Positions 55,965-64,000 of a stretch of 64,000 bases of DNA are shown one piece after another (the stretch's first letter is position 1; each line of letters starts with the position of its first letter). A program made the position numbers and the translations under genes. The notes under the pieces are model-generated. The model worked only from the letters and a program-made list of their open reading frames with translations, was not told where the DNA came from and searched no databases. The stretch covers positions 135,298,226 to 135,362,225 of the forward strand of contig NC_088780.1 in NCBI RefSeq assembly GCF_958450345.1, read 5' to 3'. Origin of the DNA: Calliphora vicina (Eukaryota > Arthropoda > Insecta > Diptera > Calliphoridae).

Positions 55965-56185
55965 ATGCAGTATTGTCATTGCTGCAAAACTGTCTCTCTG
56001 GGATACACTTAATTTTGGAACAGAGTATCCGATATTGGCTAGGTCCGTACTTGGCCTCATAATATGAGCAGCTCGGAATCCTTATGTTGCCAGAGAGAGA
56101 TGGCAAAAGTACTTTGAATAAATTTATGTTGTACAAATGTTTCAAAATAAAAGCTAAATATTTAAAAAAAATCCGCATTTTTATG
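55965..56185 (+). pseudogene. mariner 3'-end fragment
   Basis: CTGTCTCTCTGGGATACACT and GAACAGAGTATCCGATATTG align with the right-hand mariner part at 24700-24760 (GGAATAGAGTATCCGAAATT). ERWQKYFE follows, the usual C-terminal LPERW block, then an end resembling AAATCCGCATTTTTATG. Only the last third of the element remains. Confidence 0.7.
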
Positions 56186-56296
56186 TAATTTTATTTAAGC
56201 TGTTGTTGTGTAAATTGTTATAAATAAATACTCGTTATAATTTTCGCAATAATTGTCGCTTTTATTTGCAATGAGTTTTGTTTAAAGGAAATGAAC

Positions 56297-56400
56297 CAAC
56301 GCACAGTGGACGAATTAAGCAATTTCGAAATAAATCTGTAATTTCTAATTCATTCTTCTAAAATTTCATTAGAAATCATTTATAAACAGAAGTTTTTATG
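56297..56400. repeat. CACAGTG-type left end
   Basis: CAACG (56297-56301) then CACAGTGGACGAATTAAGC, followed by GAAATAAATCTGTAATTTCT, the same layout as the reverse-complemented ends at 17460 and 4623. The other end of this element was not found. Confidence 0.45.
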
Positions 56401-56734
56401 AAATTTAATACTTATATAAATTTTAATTTAAAAATATTAATAGAAACTGAGTTATAGTGAAATTTTGTGAACAAATATGGCTTTCAAAATTATTGTTTTA
56501 GCAAGAATATGTGCAAAAAATTGCAATAATCAATTTTAATTTGAATTTTCTAAACATTATTAAAGATAAAATTGTAAATATTAAAGCACAGTTTTCTTGT
56601 ATTATGAAATAAGTGTTGGCGGATTTCCAAGTGCATAGAACATATTACCATTTAAAGAAATCTTATTATTACATATGTATGTTGGCATGTTTATTAGAAT
56701 GGCCCTTAAATTTACTAAAGGTCATCAGGACATT

Positions 56735-57345
56735 ATTTCCTCGGAAATCTCTGATCACCGTCCAGTAGAGCTCCCCAGTAGGAATGAATGAGTTGAATGC
56801 GATCAACTGTTCGATGGGGGTACAGTGATGGATACAAGATGGACTATGGTTCAGTGGCCGGGGTTTATATGGACGACTCTCTGATGAGTGCAGCGTCTTT
56901 CAGGCAGATCTGGGAAACCACAGAATTGATAAAAGCAGTTTTTATGTAGACAGTCAGACGGCACTTAAGGCTTTGAAATGTCATTTAATACATTGTACCT
57001 TAGTGGAAGACTGTAGGAGAGCTCTTGAAGAGTTATTAGTACACTACTCAATCAGAAATAAGATAGCAGATGAACTGGCCAGACATGGCTCAGATCTAAA
57101 CCATGGTACTAGGTAACTGGGAGTAAGACCTCCGATTTGTCACTACTACAGGCTAATATTTGAAAAATTCAGTGACTTTACCAACCAATCCTGTAACAGT
57201 AGGACGGATTGTCAAGTGTCCAAAGCCTTTTGGCCAAAACAGAATGCAAAGGCAACCAAAACACTAATTGGGTTGGGTAGGTGTAGTCTCAGAATTCTAG
57301 TGGGAGTGATAACGGGTCACTGCTCATTGTCTGTAAATGAGTAAC
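56735..57345 (+). pseudogene. LINE RNase H domain remnant
   Basis: GYSDGYKMDYGSVAGVYMDD, then (after a small deletion and frame change) CSVFQADLGN, SSFYVDSQTALKALKCHL, VEDCRRALEELLVHYS and NKIADELARHGSDLNHG. These are the four RNase H catalytic blocks. The usual Glu in the second (QAE) is Asp here, and the segment before ADELAR (normally with a PGH motif) is shortened. A tail ATKTLIGLGRCSLRILVGVI, TGHCSL follows, as in I/Jockey/R1-type LINEs. Opposite orientation to the reverse-transcriptase fragment at 54.3-55.5 kb, so probably a separate insertion. Confidence 0.75.
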
Positions 57346-57349
57346 ATAC

Positions 57350-58255
57350 TAGATTTTATCAGGGGATTTTAAGGATATTTTACAGCGATTTCAAATACAT
57401 AACCACTTTTTTCCTCTTTGTGCAGATTTGGATTTTTGTTTCTATTTTTGCTGTCTCTTCGACATTAACTTTCTTCTTCTTTCTTTTCTTCATGTCCCTC
57501 TTTTTCAGGAAAGTCATAATTTTCCATTTTACGGACTACACGTTCTACATACATATATTCTGATATTTGGATCACAATCCATTTTAGTGGCCTTGTAGCG
57601 TATGCTATTTTTATTTTGTTTGTTTCTTTTCTTTTTATTTTTTTTTCACTTATTTATTGGGTTGACCTTGGGAGCTGAAAAGTGCAAAATCAGGGCCACC
57701 GTATTTTACATATTTTGTATTATTGTGAATATAAGATAAGACTTCCAAAAACTAATAATATTTAACATTTAAATAAAAATTTCGAGAAATGTTATCATAA
57801 AATGTAATCAATTTCCATTTTAGTTGGGAATATAAACAACTTGTTATTTATGCCATCTTAATATAAATGAATTCTTAAATTGTATTGTTAAATATTATAG
57901 AAATTGCAGTACTACTCACATAGTTCTATACAATTTTGTCTTTTAAAACATTTTGTATAAAATCTTCATGTTAACATTTTAATATTGTTGCACAAATCCT
58001 AGTTTTCGTATTACAAAGAATATTTATTTGGCATTATAATTTAAATTGCAAAGATTATTTCTGTTTGTAAAAATATGCATTTAACTTTTTACATTAAATT
58101 GCAAATATGTTTTGATAAATTCTTTAAAATAAAATAATAAATATGTTTTTTTTTTACAAAAAACATTCCTCCATCTTTTCAATTGTCTACACATACAACT
58201 TTTACATAAAGTTAATCCTTGAAGCAAGCAGTTACATTTTATAAAATAAAATGTT
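57350..58255. other. intergenic, nothing recognised
   Basis: T-rich and AT-rich DNA, no supported gene. Confidence 0.4.
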
Positions 58256-58259
58256 ATGG

Positions 58260-58748
58260 GAAGAGGGGGAGGAGGGTGGTATAATGCGTTTATGCAGATG
58301 TTTGTAACGCACAAAAATATTAGTCTAACACTCACCTTAAAGTACACCGATCAACTCAGAGTAACTTTCTGAGTCGATTAAATGTAAACCTTATGAGCAA
58401 AGTACAGGTCGCAATTTCGAAGATATTTCGAAAAAATTTGGTACATATATTTTTTGTCGGCCCAAGGACTAACTAAGCCTATTGAAACTGGCTGACAGCA
58501 GTCTAATGTTTAACCTAGCCCCCATACAAATGTCCTCCCGAAATTGGACTTTATCTGTCATAAATGTTTAATTTATGTATGTATCTACACTGTATATGTT
58601 TACGGAATTCAGCCACCAAATTTTATTATGATCTATACATAATTAGTCATAGCTCCAATATAAGGTCCACTTCCGAAAATCACTCACGAATATAACTTAT
58701 TGAAATTTTAAAAGAATAATGTTTTTGCTTATTTTCTTACTTGTTTAT
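58260..58748 (+). mobile_element. second-subfamily DINE-like element, truncated
   Basis: GTGGTATAATGCGTTTATGC, GTCTAACACTCACCTTAAAG and GAGTCGATTAAATG, then GACAGCA, CCCCCATACAAATGTCCTCC and CATAGCTCCAATATAAGGTC, ending TTTTCTTACTTGTTT. This is the reverse complement of 42689-43432 without the hairpin block and with most of the GTCY tract lost. Confidence 0.75.
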
Positions 58749-58749
58749 T

Positions 58750-59690
58750 AATAAATTATGCCAAACATTTTCAAATAATCGGCTCAAATTTAATAATGTG
58801 TGTACTTTTATAAAATGACTTAAGTTCAACTATGTTAAATCTGGAAAAAAAACCTATTTCATTTCGATAAATAATTTTTTTAAATCAGAGTTTATATGAG
58901 GAAACTCGAAAGTTTTTAAGAATCATTTATCGAAAATAGCTGTGGATATAGTCGAATCATTCGATTGGAAACAAATCCCTTTTATCTGTGCTATGTTCGT
59001 AATAGTAAAAATTAACTTTGAGGTTACATTTTTCTATTACTTAAGTTGTAATAATGGCCCTAAGAAGGAAACTTAGATATAAATTCCAAGCATTTTAAAA
59101 ACATTTTTTTAAGAAATTCCCGGGAAATTTTTTAGGAACCATAGTATTACTTCCAAACACTTAGAATGTTAGCCAATACAAAGTTAGATCAAATGACGAA
59201 AAGGTTCTTTTTATTTATTCTGAAAAGTATATCGAAGGACATAAAATAAATTTCGTATTCGCCCTAGAAACTCCATTTCAATAGAATCGCGAATTGTTCT
59301 GTGTTCTCTGAAATAATAAATGAAACGGAAAATTTTCTTAATGTGACTGAGAACTAATGACTTGTGTTGAATAAAATTTATACAAATTTTTTAGTATGAA
59401 AAAGTGCAATATTTTTGAACGTAATTGAGATATTGACTTGAAATTTTTTTGTAAGACCAAAAATTAACTTATCTAAACAAAAAAATAAAGCTCGGAGAAA
59501 ATGTGGATCAAATTGTTCCTAATATTTGCAATCCTATTAAAATTTTGATATAAATTTTAGTTTTAGAGACTCAATAAATATGTTATATGTAATAAAATCG
59601 TTATTTATTAACGAAACTCAATGAAATTTTCAACGTTTTTAAAGTTTGTTATTCTAATTAACAAGTTGTAAAAAAACTTGTCAAAAGGTC
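58750..59690. other. intergenic, nothing recognised
   Basis: AT-rich; GAATCATTCGATTGGAAACA near 58956 resembles the arm of the 17536 MITE (an isolated fragment). No gene. Confidence 0.4.
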
Positions 59691-59696
59691 AAAGGG

Positions 59697-60432
59697 AATC
59701 CCGCAATTCCTAAAAATTTGAGCGAAAATCCCAAAAATGGTATTTTTACAATTTTGCCTATAAGGTCCACATTTCCTTCGGGGCTGGGAAGATACTTTGG
59801 CGATAAATAGGGAGCACATCAGGGTTTCTAAAGCTGCTTTCCGTTTTCTGATCCCAGCTTTGGGATTTTAGAACATGTGGCCCAAAGTAGATTTTTTGAT
59901 AAAAAAATAGGTCAAATTCCGAAGTACGTATGGGCGACATATTCAAAAAATGGGAAATTTTTTTTATACCAAAATGTTTTCCGTGAAGATACCTAAGAGA
60001 AAAACATAAAATTGTTGTATGTTCTTAAAGAAAGTTTTTTTTTTAATAAAAAAAGAGTTACGTCACCTTTTCGCCCAAAAAAAAGCAAAAATCTACTATT
60101 TTTTTAATATTTAAATTGAAAATCGTTTATTTTTGGATCCATAATAGATATTAATTTGAAATCTTTTGTATATTATTGATAATTTAGTTGTCTAACTAAC
60201 AAAAAAAAAAATTCGAGTCCATTCGGGCCAAAATTACGCCCTATATTTTTAAAATAGCAGGTACTCTACATTGAGCCCCATAGCGCCGCCCCTGGAGCAT
60301 TTGTAGGACCCATTTTAATAAATTAAACTCGAATACTCCTTGGCTACGGTCACGTCAAATTTTATGCCGATCGGACCAGCCGTTTAGAAATGCCAGATTT
60401 ATTTCCAAAAAATTTCGATTCTGCCCCACTGG
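59697..60432. repeat. dispersed repeat related to 7.9-8.6 and 16.6 kb
   Basis: Begins TCCCGCAATTCCTAAAAA as at 16568. 59920-60432 aligns with 7940-8577 (TTTTTATACCAAAATGTTTT, GAGTTACGTCACCTTTTCGC, AATCGTTTATTTTTGGATCC). The end reads GCCCCACTGGG where the others have CCCCACTGTG, so the terminus is mutated. Confidence 0.65.
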
Positions 60433-60434
60433 GC

Positions 60435-62505
60435 TAATTTCCATTTTTGTGCTGTTATTTTAAATTCTGGACTGTTATATGTTCCTCGAGTTTCATTAAA
60501 ATCGGCCCAAAAATATATAATATTTCGAAATCTTTAATTTAGAAATTCCAAGTATTGAAAAGTTTTACCTTTGACCTTCACGATTTTAAGATTAACTTTT
60601 TCCGATTTTAAAATTTAAATCGCAGGTACGAAAAAACTGTAAGAGGTATTGACATAATTTTTTCATATTTTATTCCCTATTATAATCTCAATTAATCCCA
60701 ATGTGATGATCAAGAAATTCTGAAATTTGTTTAACAAAATATTTAAAAATTTGAAAATGGAGATTTGAAACTGTCCTTGAAAAAATTTTTTTTTTGGTCA
60801 AACCTGCGAATAGGTTAAAGGTATTCTACAAAGGCAAAAACTCATACACAAGTAAATACGAATGTATTTTAAATAAAAATTACCTTTTATTTTAATTTTT
60901 CTCAAAATATTTAAATTTTTTTTCCTAAATTTATTGTTCAAGTGGCCTTAGGCACGTTAATAGTCTGGGGAATTTTTAATAACTTTAACATTTTTTAACC
61001 ATTTTTTGTCATTTATATCTCATTTCAACGTCAATTACGTACATATTTCGATTATTTTGCATTATATTGCAAAAGTATTTATTTAGTAGCAAAATTTTTA
61101 CAAAAACTGTTTACATTTTATGGAGATTTAGGGTTAATCTCCAAAAGATTTTTTTAATGTAAATTTCATTAATATAAATCTAAATATTTCTGGAAAACAA
61201 TGCAGAAAGTTAACGAGTTTCAACTATTTATTTCATATAAATAGTAACATTTTGCATATATCTGAAATTTGACCTCGATGCGCGTCCCGAAATCGTTGTC
61301 GGATTTGGCTAAAATTTTCATTCCTTAACTTTTAGGCCTAGTGTCACAATATTCCACTCGGCAGTCTTCAAAATTCAAACAAAAACTTTTATACATACAA
61401 GTGATTGTCGCTCTTATGACCATAAGCAAAATACACCATTAAATACAATTTTCACTTAAGCCTCGTAAACAATTGCAACAATTTCATACATCTTTTTTGC
61501 AAACTAAAAGTAACAATAAAAATCTGCTGCAAAAACTATCAAGAAAAGTAGTTTAACAAACAGTAGAATTAGCAAAAATGTTGTTATTGTTAATAAGACC
61601 TTCCTTCCGTTTATACTTCCTTGGAGATATTCTGCTTCTCCTATGAGTATGAGAGTGCTTTGCCCCAAAGTATAAAATAGTACGCACTAAGTTTTCCATA
61701 AAAGGATCAAGAAATATAAACAAGCAAACAACTTTAAATATAAATTCCTTTTCTGCTTCCATACAAACGAGACATGTGTTGCCAAGAGTTGGCAAAAGTT
61801 GCTTAACAAAAACTCAACAAACCATTAAAATTCATTTCCATTTCCATGGCAGGCCAGCAAAATTCTTAACATTCATTTTGTATTGTTTTGGCAATTCTAA
61901 GGACTTGTTTACAATGAAATAAATATGTAAATTTTTATTTGTCAGATTTCACTGTCATGTTTTGTTGCTGAAATCTCAAACCCTCCCTTTGTTGTAATCA
62001 GAGAGGAAAAAATGTCATTTACACAATGAATACATGTTGTTTTTTGCTGCCTTTGATAATAACCAACACCATCCGCAGCATTTACATTACATTTATAGTT
62101 TCCTGTTTTGTTCATTTATAAGATGGTTGAACTTTTCGTGTGGAAAGGCGAACTATTAGGAATTAAATATCTGAAAAATTACTTAGTTTTAAAGAAAAGT
62201 ATTTTTATAAGGGTGTCATATAAGAAGGCCAAATGGAACTATATTTTTCAATACAGGGACTTATCGGAATTTCGGCATTGTGAAAATTGTAACAAAATTC
62301 ATACAACTTACAAGTTATAATTTTGTTAATATCATAAATTTTTGATTAAGTGGGTTAAAATAAAATATAAAAATATTGTTTTAGTTTATAACAAAAAGAA
62401 TAAAGTAAAATGTATCGTGCTGATTAAAAATCCAGGTCAACCATTTGGGGTTGGGGAAATTTAAATTTTTTCTACATTTTTCTTTTTATTCCTTTTTTTA
62501 TATGA
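60435..62505. other. intergenic, nothing recognised
   Basis: AT-rich. ORFs at 61553-61795 (minus) and 62108-62320 (plus) have no domain or supporting signals. No RNA gene seen. Confidence 0.4.
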
Positions 62506-62509
62506 AAAC

Positions 62510-62563
62510 TTTTCGGTTTTGGGGGGGATGTCCTATTTCAACCCCCCTCTGGATCCGCGCCTG
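62510..62563. mobile_element. hAT-like terminus
   Basis: CCCCCCTCTGGATCCGCGCC then TG at 62563; reverse complemented it starts CAGGCGCGGATCCAGAGG, a wording common at hAT ends. The next eight bases are CAGTCACC. I could not find the partner end upstream. Confidence 0.35.
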
Positions 62564-62711
62564 CAGTCACCGTAGAAGACCTGCTGCTCTCTCATTGACA
62601 TTTTAAAATCTGGATCCGTGACGCTAGATTATCTGGGATGTATAAATTAACTAATTGCCTTCTCTCTGCACTACATACGTGTCAAATGACCAAAAATATA
62701 TAAATTGGAGC

Positions 62712-62844
62712 CAGCCAAGTAATCAGATATTAGTGACAGTTACTGTCTATAAGCGATACATTGAGTAATTGCCCAGCAGTTAAGGAAGTAGTCAATGTAT
62801 CCCTTATAGACAGTAATTGTCACTAATGTCCTATCATTTGGCTG
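62712..62844. mobile_element. 133-bp palindromic element
   Basis: Left CAGCCAAGTAATCAGATATT, reverse-complemented right CAGCCAAATGATAGGACATT; both continue AGTGACA-TTACTGTCTATAA and GATACATTGA. Arms of about 53 bases, loop about 27. A second short inverted repeat (CTATCATTTGG and CCAAATGATAG) overlaps the right end. Confidence 0.7.
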
Positions 62845-62875
62845 ACACCAAATGATAGGGTCAGTTGACACGTAC

Positions 62876-63080
62876 ACGCAGAGAAAAAATATAATTGGGC
62901 ATGGTTACTGTAACCATTTAAATAGTGTTACAAGATTTTTAACAATATTATTGTTACAGTAACTATTTACATGGTTGTGGTAACCATAATATGGTTAATT
63001 TATGATTCACATGATTGTATCAACCATATATATGGTTACAGTAAACAAATATATGTTTGTGGTAACCATATTTATGATGA
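62876..63080. repeat. palindrome-rich ATGGTTAC repeat
   Basis: CGCAGAGAAAAAATATAATT is followed by many ATGGTTAC/GTAACCAT inversions (62904, 62913, 62974, 62982, 63034, 63061). It resembles the CACAGAGAAAA type of MITE but with a missing right arm. Confidence 0.4.
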
Positions 63081-63194
63081 ATAATTTTATCATAATATGT
63101 TGTTCTCAGATTATGATAAGCCTTAAGCCGAGAGCACCATAATATGATAAGACCTTCATCATATTAATTGTATGTAGCTGATCAAGTTACCACT

Positions 63195-63285
63195 TAGGTA
63201 GCAGTATGTGAATACAATGCGTTGACTACTTTGGACCAGCTATTAGACAGTCTCTTTGTAATCAAAAATGATCTTAGGCCATGCA
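63195..63285. repeat. short dispersed repeat
   Basis: Copy of the 38905-39005 repeat (TTTGGACCAGCTATTAGACA). Confidence 0.5.
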
Positions 63286-63289
63286 GGTG

Positions 63290-64000
63290 TTAAAATAACT
63301 AGTTTATGTTCGAGACTGTCTCCTAGAAGTGATGGGTGCTTAAAGGTTTGAATATTTACTATATTAATTTCCCTGTTTATTTCAGTTTCCGGCTGCTATT
63401 CAAATTTGTTATTTTGTCATGTACACTTACTAATCTCCACCCATAACCCCAGCACTTTACATAAACTTACATTCAAAAATCTTCCCCAAATTCAATATGT
63501 AGAAATTGACATCCCTTGAGTTTTGATTTTAACATATAATATTAAACATATTCATGGCACTCACCCTATAGTAAGTAACTAAAGTTTTAAAAATAGTTAC
63601 CTTCCGGTCTATTATATTTTTTTTTCTTAAATCCTTAGAAAAAAAACTTGTTGCCTTTCTTTAAGTTTATGTAATTTAAATTTTGTCCTATTCTCGACAT
63701 GAGCTACAAACCCAACAATAAAAACCGAATGCCTTAAAAGGATGGGAGTATGTTAAACCACGATTTATTTATTTATTTATTTATTTGCAAAAAAAAAACT
63801 CATAAAGTGAAATTTTATATATTTTACAACCATTCTCGAGTCTCTTATGAATTGCAGGAATCTTTACACAAATCCCTGCTGTATGTGTTAGAAAAATCCA
63901 ATAAAAAGCAAATAAAAAATAACAATAACAATAACAACACTTAAACATCATCATACTAAAGGAAATAGGAAATACCCTTAACAGAAGTCGGATAGAAAAA
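63290..64000. other. intergenic with (ATTT)n
   Basis: An ATTT microsatellite lies at 63773-63786, and AACAATAACAATAACAACA near 63919. The short ORF 63750-63944 crosses these simple repeats and is not a gene. Confidence 0.5.

Overview
The window is AT-rich, intron-containing and crowded with degenerate transposons. It reads as nuclear DNA of a higher fly (Diptera, probably Calyptratae such as blow flies or muscids). Evidence for this is a Tweedle-type cuticle gene with a short GT-AG intron and a TATA/Inr promoter, (GTCY)n-bearing DINE-1/mini-me-like elements, and mariner, DD37E, hAT, Helitron and LINE remnants. The species assignment is inference. I saw no convincing tRNA, rRNA, CRISPR or bacterial-type operon.

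One host protein gene is well supported: a two-exon glycine-rich Tweedle (DUF243) cuticle protein at 31467-32509 (+), 318 residues. It has a plausible core promoter near 31144-31180 and a poly(A) signal near 33329. It lies in the largest stretch with few recognisable transposons (about 29.5-35.0 kb).

Layout. 1.9-3.8 kb: a long DINE-1-like element carrying a 153-bp tandem module. 4.4-10.8 kb: repeats ending in CACTGTG, a small TAA-flanked MITE and a decayed DD37E transposon. 11.0-13.5 kb: a 160-183-bp tandem array and a decayed Helitron. 15.4-22.9 kb: mariner-like debris and several palindromic MITEs. 22.9-24.8 kb: a structurally complete DD37E transposon with an open transposase, inserted in an older mariner. 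24.9-26.6 kb: a hAT remnant with a matching flanking repeat. 35.0-44.1 kb: several DINE-1-like copies, a Tourist-like MITE and a multi-level nest of insertions. 45.4-50 kb: a truncated mariner, a 21/63-bp higher-order satellite and, inside that satellite family, a non-autonomous Transib-like element flanked by CGACG on both sides. 50.0-51.9 kb: an apparently exact 938-bp tandem duplication. 53.6-58.7 kb: DINE-1-like, LINE (reverse transcriptase and RNase H) and mariner fragments. 58.7-64 kb: older repeats and small palindromes.

The genes do not form a pathway. The window is one structural cuticle gene in a transposon graveyard with at least one possibly mobile element. The most interesting unexplained signal is a family of repeats whose ends read CACAGTG and whose flanking pentamers mostly end in CG, as expected for Transib-type transposition.
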